From: Saccharothrix luteola
Lineage (GTDB): Bacteria; Actinomycetota; Actinomycetes; Mycobacteriales; Pseudonocardiaceae
Length of the DNA stretch: 64,000 nucleotides
NCBI RefSeq assembly: GCF_020859565.1
Contig: NZ_JAJHUO010000038.1
Location: forward strand, 29,973-93,972
Direction of reading: 5' to 3'
In this document: piece by piece, positions 16,935 to 24,610 of the stretch
How positions within the stretch are numbered: position 1 is the stretch's first letter
How the letters are laid out: each line of letters opens with the position of its first letter
Program-made: the position numbers and the translations under genes
The notes under the pieces: generated by a model
The model's input: only the letters and a program-made list of their open reading frames with translations
Databases searched by the model: none
Told to the model about the DNA's origin: nothing

Positions 16935-18428
16935 TCAGGTGGAGTAGACCTCCAGCTCGTTGACCCGCACGTAGCCGGGCTGGTGGGCGGGGCCCTGCGA
17001 GGCGCTGATCCGGACCAGCCGCGAGGTCCGGGCGGGGAAGGTGAGGGAGACGCTCAAGGACGTGTTGTCGGTGACGCCCGCGACGGTCACGAACGCCGTG
17101 CCGTCCCACACCTGCACCTGGAACGCCCGGATCGGGTAGCCCTCGCTGGTGTGGACGACGACCCGGCGAACGGTCTTGGCGCTGCCGAAGTCGACCTGCA
17201 CCCACTCCGGACTGGTCGGCGGCCACGTGCCGGGCGCGTTGGCCCAGCTGTGCGGGCCGCCCAGCAGGGTGTCGCGGACGCAGTCGTTCACGCGCTCGGG
17301 GGAGTAGCCGACGTGCGTGCTGGACGCCGACGCGGTGCTCGCGCACGCGAGGTTGCCCGTCGTGCCGTCGCCGCCCTGGCTGCACGTCGTGAACCGGACC
17401 TGACCTGTGTCGTACTCGCGGTGCGTGGAGTCGGCGAACCGCACCACGGCGTGGCCCGCGTTGTCGTCACGCCGGCCCCAGGTGACGTTCGCGTTGATCG
17501 TGCCGCCTGGGGTCGGGATGGACAGGGGCACGTCGACCCGCGGACCGCCGTCCTCCTCGTACCACTGGTAGGCGAGCACGTCGCCGAGCGCCGAGCGGTC
17601 CCACGTGGTGACGAAGGCCCCTGACGACTGCCACGAGCCGATGTCCCCCTGGCCCACGCCGGGCAGCACGATCCGGCGCAGGACGGTTCCCGTGGTCGTG
17701 ACGACCAGCACCCGCATCTCCCGCTCGCCCTCGAACCAGCTGCCGAACGCGGCGCGGTCCGGCACGCGCCACTGGTGCAGGTGCTCCAGACCGTTGTCGC
17801 GGCGCAACCCGGTCGGGTCGCACACCGCCTGTCCGCGCACCTCCTCGGCCTGAAGGGCCGGCAGGGCGGAGGTCGGTTCGTGGACCGACAGCACCCACAC
17901 CTCCTTGGTGGCGGCATAGCCCTCGTCGATCGCGTACGGCAGTTGTCGGACGCCGCCGGTGGGCGAGAGGACGTAGCCGGGAGCGCTGGTGGCCCGTTCG
18001 TCGGCGGGCGCCACGGTCAGCACGACGTTGTCACCGGTGGTGACGCCCTCGTCGGCACGGGGGATGTGGATCTGCGGTTCGTAGGAGAAGCCGTTGACGC
18101 TCCGCAAGCTCGCGACGGCCGTCTTCAGCTCGACCCACCACGGCTCGTACGGGTTGACGACGTAGGAGTCCTCGGCGGCTTCGACGACCTCCCGCAACAG
18201 CGCGTCGGTGTCGCCGTGGGATCGGCTGCCGGCGAGGTAGCGCACGAGCGCGCGGAGTTGGCTGTTGGCCGAGGCGGTCAGCACCGGCTGGACCAGGGCT
18301 TGCAGCTTCTGGTTGATCACGGTGTCGTCGGTGGGCGCGGCGGTGGCGGGCAGTGGTGCGACCGCTGCGAGCGCGGTGCCGACGAGCAGGGCGGTGAGCG
18401 TGGCGGCGATGGATCTTGTGCGTCTCAT
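16935..18428 (-). CDS. Secreted protein with C-terminal discoidin (F5/8 type C) domain
   Basis: A 497-aa exported protein. A Sec signal peptide (RRTRSIAATLTALLVGTALAAV...ATAAP) is followed by an N-terminal region of about 320 residues without a recognised domain. The region has secreted-protein features and segments such as GDIGSWQSSGAFVTTWDRS. Residues about 355-497 form a galactose-binding-like F5/8 type C domain (WVQVDFGSAKTVRRVVVHT, FQVQVWDGTAFVTV, SRLVRIS, YVRVNELEV), which commonly binds polysaccharides or cell surfaces. The start at 18428 has GGGGAGG upstream. Function of the N-terminal part is unknown. Confidence 0.8.
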   Translation of the reverse strand: MRRTRSIAATLTALLVGTALAAVAPLPATAAPTDDTVINQKLQALVQPVLTASANSQLRALVRYLAGSRSHGDTDALLREVVEAAEDSYVVNPYEPWWVELKTAVASLRSVNGFSYEPQIHIPRADEGVTTGDNVVLTVAPADERATSAPGYVLSPTGGVRQLPYAIDEGYAATKEVWVLSVHEPTSALPALQAEEVRGQAVCDPTGLRRDNGLEHLHQWRVPDRAAFGSWFEGEREMRVLVVTTTGTVLRRIVLPGVGQGDIGSWQSSGAFVTTWDRSALGDVLAYQWYEEDGGPRVDVPLSIPTPGGTINANVTWGRRDDNAGHAVVRFADSTHREYDTGQVRFTTCSQGGDGTTGNLACASTASASSTHVGYSPERVNDCVRDTLLGGPHSWANAPGTWPPTSPEWVQVDFGSAKTVRRVVVHTSEGYPIRAFQVQVWDGTAFVTVAGVTDNTSLSVSLTFPARTSRLVRISASQGPAHQPGYVRVNELEVYST

Positions 18429-18533
18429 GGACGAGAACCTCCCCAGGTTTGTAACCGCAACGCTCCCGTTCACGGCGCACGGCCACCATCCGCCGACCCG
18501 GTCATCCGCACACGCCCCCACCGCTGGGGGTGG

Positions 18534-19874
18534 TCACCGGACGACCTCCAGCACGCCCATCATGCCCAGGTCTTCGTGGGAGGCGATGTGGCAGTGGTAG
18601 ACCGTGCGGCCCGGTTCGCCGCGGAACGGGACGGCGATCGTGACCGTGCCGCCCGGTGGGACGTTGACGGTGTCGCGCCAGGCTCGCCGGGGTTCGGGAG
18701 CGCCGTCGCGGGACAGGACCTGGAACGAGTAGCTGTGCAGGTGGAACGGGTGGTCGGTGGTGTGGTCGTTGACGACGTCCCAGACCTCCAGCGTGTCCAG
18801 GCGGGCCTCCAGGTCCACGCGGTGGTGGTCGAAGGTCTTGCCGTCCAGCGTGAAGTGGTCGGTTCCGGTGCCGCCGAACACGATCCGGCGGCGGCGCGCG
18901 GCTTTCGCCTCGTCCAGCGCCTCCACGTCGCGCAGCCGTGCGGGCAGGGCGACGGGAGGCAGGCCCGCTGGCACGTGCAGCGCGGCCAGGCGGAACGCGG
19001 TGCTCGCGGCGCCGCCCTCGCCGTAGACCGAGTACGGCAGCGCGGTGAGCTCCAGGCGACCGGCGACGGTGGTGTCCACCAGCACCTCGGCGCGTTCGCC
19101 GGGCGCCAGCAGGACTTCGGTCAGCTCGACCGGCTCGGCGACGAAACCGCCGTCGGTCGCGACCAGGTGCACCGGGGTGCGGTCGCCTGATCGCAGCACG
19201 CCGACCAGCAGGTGATCGCCGGCGGTGGCGTTGAGCAGGCGTAGTCGGGTCCGGCCGCTGGTGGGTACGAACACGGGCCGCACGGTGCCGTTGACGCTGA
19301 TGTCCCGGCCGGTGCGGGTGAACATGAGCAGCCGGTCGTCGCACGCCTTCAGCAGTTCGTCGGTCGCGCCCGTGACGACGATCGGTCCGGCCAGGCCCGC
19401 GAGCAGCTGCCGTTCGACGTCGCCGTGGGCGTGCGGGTGGTACCAGTAGGTGCCGGCCACGCCTTCGGGCACGGCGAACTCCTGCGTGCTCGTCGCGCCG
19501 GGGGACAGGTGGGTCAGCGGTGCGTCCACCGCCGGTGCGAGCGGCAGGCCGTGCAGGTGGAGGCTGCTGTCGGCGTCGAGGTCGTTGCGGAACCCGAGCC
19601 GGACCCGGTCGCCTTCGCGGAGCTTGACCAGCGGGCCGGGCGCGGAACCGTTGTAGCGCACGGAGTTCCCGGACGCGGTGGCGACCAGTTCGCCGCGCAG
19701 CACGCCGTCCTCGCCCGCGTGCAACGGCAGGGTGGGGTGCCGGGGCAGCGCCGGGCCGTCGGCGGGCGCGGCGAGGGTGGCGCGCAGGAGCGGCACACCG
19801 CCCGCGACGAGCGCTCCGGCGGTCAGGCCGCCCGCGATCAGCGCGGTCCGACGGGAGACCTTCCGCTCAGCCAT
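18534..19874 (-). CDS. Tat-exported multicopper oxidase
   Basis: A 446-aa three-domain copper oxidase. A Tat signal (KVSRRTALIAGG) and hydrophobic segment lead to cupredoxin domains with all four copper motifs: LHLHGLPL, YWYHPHAHGDVE, DHPFHLHSYSF and YHCHIASHEDLGMM. The HCH motif supplies the type 1 site with Met as axial ligand. Members oxidise phenols or metal ions (Cu, Mn) or act as bilirubin oxidase-like enzymes; the substrate is not clear here. It overlaps the upstream cupredoxin membrane gene by 8 nt, suggesting a joint electron-transfer or copper-handling role at the cell surface. Confidence 0.93.
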   Translation of the reverse strand: MAERKVSRRTALIAGGLTAGALVAGGVPLLRATLAAPADGPALPRHPTLPLHAGEDGVLRGELVATASGNSVRYNGSAPGPLVKLREGDRVRLGFRNDLDADSSLHLHGLPLAPAVDAPLTHLSPGATSTQEFAVPEGVAGTYWYHPHAHGDVERQLLAGLAGPIVVTGATDELLKACDDRLLMFTRTGRDISVNGTVRPVFVPTSGRTRLRLLNATAGDHLLVGVLRSGDRTPVHLVATDGGFVAEPVELTEVLLAPGERAEVLVDTTVAGRLELTALPYSVYGEGGAASTAFRLAALHVPAGLPPVALPARLRDVEALDEAKAARRRRIVFGGTGTDHFTLDGKTFDHHRVDLEARLDTLEVWDVVNDHTTDHPFHLHSYSFQVLSRDGAPEPRRAWRDTVNVPPGGTVTIAVPFRGEPGRTVYHCHIASHEDLGMMGVLEVVR

Positions 19875-20682
19875 GGTGGTGCGCCCCGGAGGACGTCTCG
19901 GGCGCGGCGGTGGACGTCAGCGCGTCCTCGGTGACGGTCAACCGGCCGACCATGCCCTTCTCCTGGTGGTCGCCGGCCGCGCAGTGCACCGCGTACTGGC
20001 CCGGTCGGGCGTCCACGACGGCGATCCGGGTCCGGCCACTGGGCACCTCGATGTCGACGCCCAGCTCGGTGATCGTGAACGTGTGGTTGTCGTCGGTGTC
20101 GTTGGTGAACTTGAACGCCACCGGCTGACCTCGACCGACGCGCAGCTGGGCGGGGGAGAACTTGAAGTTCGTCATGTCCACGGTCGGCAGCGCGGCGAGC
20201 TGCTCGTCGGTGAGCGAGCCGGTGTCGTCGGACTGCGGCCACACCACCAGCAAGGTCGCCGCCAACGCCACCCCGACGGCCGTGCCACCGCCAAGGCCGA
20301 CGAGCCGCTCACCGGTGCCGGTGCTCGGTCGCAACACCAGGACCAGCGACGAGACGATCGCCACCCCGGCAGCCGTGACGAGGACCGCCGCGACCGCGAA
20401 CGGCAGCACGTCACCGGGGCGGACCAGGTCGAACGCCAGGTCGACCGGCCGGATGAACACGACCAGGGCCGCCACGGCGATCGTCACGACCGGCGCGACC
20501 TGGACCCGTCGCCACAGCAGTGCGGCGGCCGCCAGGGGGAGGACCGAGAGAGCCGCCATGCCCGGGTTGGGCCGGCCGGCGAGGACCAGGAAGGTGATCG
20601 CGTTCGCCACCGCCAGCACCGCGGAGGCGGTCAGGGCTGTGGCCGGGGAGGACGTTCGGCGTTCGAGGGCAGGGGCGCTCAT
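19867..20682 (-). CDS. Membrane-anchored cupredoxin-domain protein
   Basis: A 271-aa protein with about four to five membrane helices in residues 15-155 and an extracellular cupredoxin domain at about 165-255. Type 1 copper ligands are visible: His in NHTFTITELG and Cys-His-Met in VHCAAGDHQEKGMVG. The tail ends in HHHG, which may add metal binding. Fusion of a membrane domain with one cupredoxin domain plus overlap with the multicopper oxidase suggests electron or copper transfer between the two. A partial dyad just upstream could be its operator. Confidence 0.88.
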   Translation of the reverse strand: MSAPALERRTSSPATALTASAVLAVANAITFLVLAGRPNPGMAALSVLPLAAAALLWRRVQVAPVVTIAVAALVVFIRPVDLAFDLVRPGDVLPFAVAAVLVTAAGVAIVSSLVLVLRPSTGTGERLVGLGGGTAVGVALAATLLVVWPQSDDTGSLTDEQLAALPTVDMTNFKFSPAQLRVGRGQPVAFKFTNDTDDNHTFTITELGVDIEVPSGRTRIAVVDARPGQYAVHCAAGDHQEKGMVGRLTVTEDALTSTAAPETSSGAHHHG

Positions 20683-20706
20683 GACGGCTCCAGGTAGGTG
20701 ATTGGT

Positions 20707-20719
20707 TAGTCACTCACTA
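20707..20719. promoter_or_regulatory. Partial dyad TAGTCACTCACTA
   Basis: An imperfect palindrome (TAGT/ACTA arms) 24 nt upstream of the cupredoxin gene in a relatively AT-rich stretch, in the position of a repressor site of the TetR or ArsR type. No regulator gene lies next to it. Confidence 0.3.
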
Positions 20720-20880
20720 CGCTCACAGCTCATCGTGCAGAAGGGCTTTCTGTCAAGGGATGCTGAGAGCGTGGGGTGTTTGGACTGGTGAGTGTTCAGT
20801 TACTCTTGCTCGGCGGTAACGGTGGTCAGAGCCGCGCCGATGACATGCGTACACGTCCGTCCGGTGTTAGGGGGTGCCTC

Positions 20881-21750
20881 ATGGAGGACCCTGCAGCAGG
20901 CCTGGTCATGCTGAAGGCCGAGGTGCCGGTCGTGGTCACCGGCGAGCAGGACCACCAGGAGTGGCTGGCGAGGTACCCCGTCGCGCCGGGCGGGACGTGG
21001 CGCGTGGTGGTCGAACTGGCGTGGTGCACGATCGACTCGGGCAAGTACCAGGGTCAGTACGCCATCGAAGTCAGGTTGGACGGCCGGCGGGTCGGCGAGC
21101 TGACGTACCTGATGTCACGGCGTTACGCGGACCTCATGGGCCAGGTGATCGACGCTGGTGGGAAACCGGGCTGCGAGGCGGTGATCCGCGTTGGCGAGCA
21201 CGGTCACGAGGTCGTGGTCCACCTGCCGCGCGACCCGTCGGCCGTCGAGCCGCCGGCGACCTCCGCCCCTCCGTCGAAGCGGAAGTCCCGCCGTCCGATG
21301 TGGATCGCCGCCGGGGCGGTGGTGTTCCTGATCGTCGTCATCGGGACCTTCGCCGAGGAGCAACCATCCACAACGGACTCTGCTGCCACGCTGAGCACGA
21401 CCACGCCCAGCACAACAACCACCGTGCCGCCGACAACCACCGTGCCGCCCACGACTACGACCACCACCACGACAACAACAACCACCACAACGACGACCGC
21501 CGAACCGGCACCGCAGCCCAACCCGGAGCCGCAGCCCAACCCGGAGCCGCAGGCGCCACCGCCACCGCCACCGCCACCGAACCAGGGCTGCCACCCCAGT
21601 TACACGCCATGCGTGCCGATCGCCGAAGACGTCGACTGCGAGGGCGGATCCGGCAATGGGCCCGAGTACGTGAGCGGACCGGTCACGGTCGTTGGTCCGG
21701 ATGTGTACCGGCTGGACGGGAACGACAAGGACGGCATCGGCTGCGAGTAG
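20881..21750 (+). CDS. Membrane protein with Thr/Pro linker and excalibur-like domain
   Basis: A 289-aa protein. The N-terminal about 125 residues are a cytoplasmic globular domain of unknown function (LKAEVPVVVTGEQDHQEW, YAIEVRLDGRRVGELTYL). One membrane helix follows (MWIAAGAVVFLIVVIGTFA, about 140-158), then a long Thr-rich then Pro-rich outside linker. The C-terminus has paired cysteines and ends LDGNDKDGIGCE, which matches the excalibur calcium-binding motif (D-x-D-x-D-G-x2-C-E) with small changes. It may link a cytoplasmic sensor to the cell envelope. ATG at 20881 has an AGGGGG ribosome site; upstream in-frame codons are less likely. Confidence 0.72.
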   Translation: MEDPAAGLVMLKAEVPVVVTGEQDHQEWLARYPVAPGGTWRVVVELAWCTIDSGKYQGQYAIEVRLDGRRVGELTYLMSRRYADLMGQVIDAGGKPGCEAVIRVGEHGHEVVVHLPRDPSAVEPPATSAPPSKRKSRRPMWIAAGAVVFLIVVIGTFAEEQPSTTDSAATLSTTTPSTTTTVPPTTTVPPTTTTTTTTTTTTTTTTAEPAPQPNPEPQPNPEPQAPPPPPPPPNQGCHPSYTPCVPIAEDVDCEGGSGNGPEYVSGPVTVVGPDVYRLDGNDKDGIGCE

Positions 21751-21777
21751 GGCGTCACCGAGGAAGGGTTGGGTGTC

Positions 21778-22302
21778 ATGGCAAGGAAGTCGGGCATGTT
21801 ATTGGCGTTGGTGCTCATGGTGGCCGGGAGCGTGGTCGCCACGACCGGCGCGGCCAACGCGGTGGCCGTGGAGCAGGTTTGCGTCGGAACGTGGGCGGTC
21901 ACCTACGACCCGCCCATCACGAACACGCCGCAGGTCGTGCGCGGCAACCTCACCGGGGTCTTCCCCACCTGCACGAACCTGCTCGCACCGAGCGGGTCCT
22001 ACGGCCAGGTGTTCACCGACACCGTGTCGTGCGCGACGCTGCTCACCGCCGGCGCGGCGTCGCGCACGTACACGTGGAGCAACCCGCTGGCCGCGCCGAC
22101 GACGTTCGCCTACAACTGGACGGTCAGCGACGTCGCCGGCCAGGCCGTGATCACCAACACGGGCCTGATCACCGGCGGCACGTTCGCGGGCGCGAGCGCG
22201 GAACAGGTGGCCGTGCTGGTGACACCGGACGTCCTGCAGTGCGCGGGCACCGGGATCGCCAGCCTCACCGGCCCGACCACGCTGACCGTCTTCCGCCCCT
22301 GA
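21778..22302 (+). CDS. Secreted protein of unknown function
   Basis: A 174-aa protein with a clear signal peptide (MARKSGMLLALVLMVAGSVVATT, then AANAVA). The mature part of about 145 residues has four cysteines (near VCVGTWAV, FPTCTNLL, TVSCATLL and LQCAGTG) and a beta-rich, Thr-rich composition. I do not recognise the family. It starts 27 nt after the preceding gene on the same strand and has an AGGAAGGG ribosome site, so they may be cotranscribed. Confidence 0.7.
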   Translation: MARKSGMLLALVLMVAGSVVATTGAANAVAVEQVCVGTWAVTYDPPITNTPQVVRGNLTGVFPTCTNLLAPSGSYGQVFTDTVSCATLLTAGAASRTYTWSNPLAAPTTFAYNWTVSDVAGQAVITNTGLITGGTFAGASAEQVAVLVTPDVLQCAGTGIASLTGPTTLTVFRP

Positions 22303-22314
22303 CCGCGCCGGTCA
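22300..22314. terminator. Short stem across two convergent stop codons
   Basis: TGACCG-CGC-CGGTCA forms a 6-bp stem with a 3-nt loop that includes both stop codons of the convergent genes. It is short, so terminator function is only a possibility. Confidence 0.3.
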
Positions 22315-23796
22315 CCAGTCGAGCGGGAGGGTGGTGATGTAGTCGGCGAGCAGGGTGCTGATGAGCCGGTGGTCGTTGAGCGAGAAGTGCCAGTCGCAGC
22401 CGAGCCGGTCCAGGCGCGGGTCGTCGTAGTTCCAGAAGCGGACCAGGTCGTCGCCGCCCGCGTTGCGCGTGGTGACGACCTGCCGCGCGGTGTCGGCGAA
22501 CAGGTTCGTGGCGCTGACCACGATGACGGTGTCGGGGCCGTACTGGGTGCGGAGCTTGTCGAGGAAGCCCAGGTACGCGGTCCGGTAGGCGGCGGTCAGG
22601 CTCTCCTGGGTCCACGGCTCGCCGGGGTTGATCGCGGTGGAGAAGTCGTTGGTGCCCAGGCCGACGACGACGAGCTGGGGCCGCCACGTGTCGGGGTTGC
22701 GCCACACGTCGCCGGGCACGTTCTGCAGGCCGCGGTCGTAGTAGGTGCGGAAGGTGGTGTCCGGGTCGCCGCCGTTGTAGTTGCGGACCATGCCGCGGCC
22801 GGAGTGGGCGTTGACCTGGTAGTCGGCGCCGAGGGCGCGGGCGGCGAGGGGGCCGAACGCGAGGTCGGTGTTCGTGTTGCGGTCGACGCCGCCATTGGCC
22901 GAGCAGTCACGCGTGGTGGAGGTGTTGCCGTAGCCGGCGGTCAGCGAGTCGCCGATGAACTCGACCTGGCGGGTGCGCGCGGCGGGCTTGGCGAGGATCT
23001 CGCCACCGGCGGCGGGCAGGAACCCGCCGAACTCGCCGCTTGCCCAGGCGCTCTCGGTGCGCTTGACGAGCCGGACGGTGTGCTCGGCGTCGGTCAGCCC
23101 GTTGATCCACCGGGTGACCCGGCCGGGCGTGACCAGCGAGGCGACGGTCCGCCCGTCGACCTGTACGTCGTAGTCGTTGGCGGCGTCGTTGAGCACGATG
23201 CCGACACCGGTGCCGCGGAAGCGGCTCTCGAAGTAGATGCCGGGCCACGTGTACCGCGCGGTGTCCGCGGTGGCGCGGACGCGGCCGACGGTGTGCGTCC
23301 GGCCGAGGATGTCGGACACCGGCGGCGTGGTGGTGGTCGTTGTTGTTGTGGTCGTTGTGGTGGTGGTCGACGTGACGGTGGTCCCGGTGCACGGGGTGCC
23401 GTTGAGCGCGAAGTCGGTGGGCGCCGGGTTCGAGCCGGTCCACGAGCCGTTGAAGCCGAACCCGGCGCTCGCGCCCGTGCCGAGGCGGCTGTTCCAGCTC
23501 AGGCTGTCGACCTGGACCCGCGCGCCGGATTGGCTCGCCGTGCCGTTCCAGAGCTGGGTGACCTTCTGACCGGCGGCGAACGACCACGTCAACCGCCAGC
23601 TCGGGACCGGGTCGCCGAGGTTGGTGACGCTCACGTTCGCGCCGAAACCACCCGACCACTGGTTGGTCACCTGGTAGGCGACCCGGCAGCCGGCGGCCGC
23701 TTGGGCGGGCGCGGTGAGGGCGGCGGCGGTCAGGGCCGCGGTGACGCCGACGACGGCCACGCCGGCGATCGCCGACCGATAGCGGGTGGTGTGCAC
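22312..23796 (-). CDS. Secreted CBM2-CE2 acetyl-xylan esterase
   Basis: A 494-aa exported modular enzyme. A signal peptide is followed by a CBM2 cellulose/xylan-binding module (about 37-135, with CRVAYQVTNQWSGGFGANVSVTN and conserved Trp residues). A pure Thr linker follows, then the CE2 esterase: a jelly-roll segment (VGRVRATADTARYTWPGIYFESRF) and an SGNH hydrolase domain with nucleophile Ser in FIGDSLTAGYG, Asn in GLGTNDF and His in HFSLNDHRLI. CE2 enzymes remove acetyl groups from xylan and other glycans, which would support the GH11 xylanase. GTG at 23796 has GGAGGAACC upstream. A CebR-like box lies 35 bp upstream of the start. Confidence 0.92.
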   Translation of the reverse strand: MHTTRYRSAIAGVAVVGVTAALTAAALTAPAQAAAGCRVAYQVTNQWSGGFGANVSVTNLGDPVPSWRLTWSFAAGQKVTQLWNGTASQSGARVQVDSLSWNSRLGTGASAGFGFNGSWTGSNPAPTDFALNGTPCTGTTVTSTTTTTTTTTTTTTTPPVSDILGRTHTVGRVRATADTARYTWPGIYFESRFRGTGVGIVLNDAANDYDVQVDGRTVASLVTPGRVTRWINGLTDAEHTVRLVKRTESAWASGEFGGFLPAAGGEILAKPAARTRQVEFIGDSLTAGYGNTSTTRDCSANGGVDRNTNTDLAFGPLAARALGADYQVNAHSGRGMVRNYNGGDPDTTFRTYYDRGLQNVPGDVWRNPDTWRPQLVVVGLGTNDFSTAINPGEPWTQESLTAAYRTAYLGFLDKLRTQYGPDTVIVVSATNLFADTARQVVTTRNAGGDDLVRFWNYDDPRLDRLGCDWHFSLNDHRLISTLLADYITTLPLDW

Positions 23797-23830
23797 CTGG
23801 GTTCCTCCACGATCCGGTCCGACGCTGGCC

Positions 23831-23844
23831 TGGGAACGCTCCCG
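23831..23844. promoter_or_regulatory. CebR-like operator TGGGAACGCTCCCG
   Basis: It matches 12 of 14 positions of the CebR cellobiose-repressor palindrome TGGGAGCGCTCCCA and lies 35 bp upstream of the CE2 esterase start. Confidence 0.55.
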
Positions 23845-23905
23845 GGCGACCGTAGCGAAGATGTTGCGCAACGAGAAGGTGTGGCGGGGAGCGTATCGAT
23901 TGGTG

Positions 23906-24373
23906 TCAGGCCCGATCGGCGCGGATCAGTGCGACCACGGGGATCGTGCGGGTCACGCCGGCCTGGTAGCCCGCGTAGAACGGGTACCGACCCGCCACCG
24001 TGTCGAACGCCTGATCACGCTCCGCGCCATCGAGGACGACCGCGTGGGCGGCGAATTGCTCGCCTGCCACCTCGACGGTGACCTCGGGGGTGGACACCAG
24101 GTTGTGGTACCAGTCCGGGTGGCGCGGCTTGCCGAAGTTGCTGGCCACCACCAGGTAGCGGTCGCCGTCGCCGTAGTAGAGCGTGAGGATGCTCCTCGGC
24201 TTGCCCGACCGCGCGCCGGTCGTGGTCAGCAGCAGCAGGTCCATGCCGGCCATCGCACCGCCGACCCGGCCGCCGTTCGCCCGGTACTCCTCCAGCACGG
24301 CCGCGTTCCACGCGAAGACCTCCTCGCGGGACGCGTCAGGGGCCGGAACCTTCTCGCTGGCCTTGGTGCTCAC
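23906..24373 (-). CDS. F420-dependent nitroreductase-family (Ddn-like) protein
   Basis: A 155-aa split-beta-barrel protein of the deazaflavin-dependent nitroreductase family. Characteristic segments are LLLTTTGARSGKPRSILTLYYGDGDRYLVVASNFGKPRHPDWYHNLV and VTVEVAGEQFAA. Family members use reduced F420 to reduce quinones or activated alkenes; the substrate is not identifiable. GTG at 24373 follows GAGGAGG at suitable spacing. It is divergent from the ammonia-lyase homologue. Confidence 0.87.
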   Translation of the reverse strand: MSTKASEKVPAPDASREEVFAWNAAVLEEYRANGGRVGGAMAGMDLLLLTTTGARSGKPRSILTLYYGDGDRYLVVASNFGKPRHPDWYHNLVSTPEVTVEVAGEQFAAHAVVLDGAERDQAFDTVAGRYPFYAGYQAGVTRTIPVVALIRADRA

Positions 24374-24610
24374 CCGTGCTCCTCCTCGCTCCGGTGCATG
24401 TTCCGCGGGACCTGATCGTGCGCGAGCTGTCGGCACCGCCGGACCGCTTCCCATCAGACCGCACACACCCGTTCCAGCCCGCCCCGGGGGTGGATCTCGG
24501 GCCGTCCGTCACCCGATCGTTCGGTTCCCGCGCTCACGCCCGGCCCAGGAACGCTCCCGGTGCCAGGATCCCCGGCGAGAACCCGGTCCTCGAACGAGGT
24601 AGGAGCGCGC

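Noticed and set aside
18454..18467. A CGCTCCCG half-site upstream of the discoidin-domain protein, and a similar one near 838-851 upstream of the xylanase
   Set aside because: Only the right half of the CebR-type box is present, and such 8-mers are expected about a dozen times by chance in this sequence.
21411..21500. A simple-sequence repeat of ACC/ACA type
   Set aside because: It codes for the Thr-rich linker of the membrane protein; the same holds for the stretch near 23331-23375 in the CE2 enzyme.
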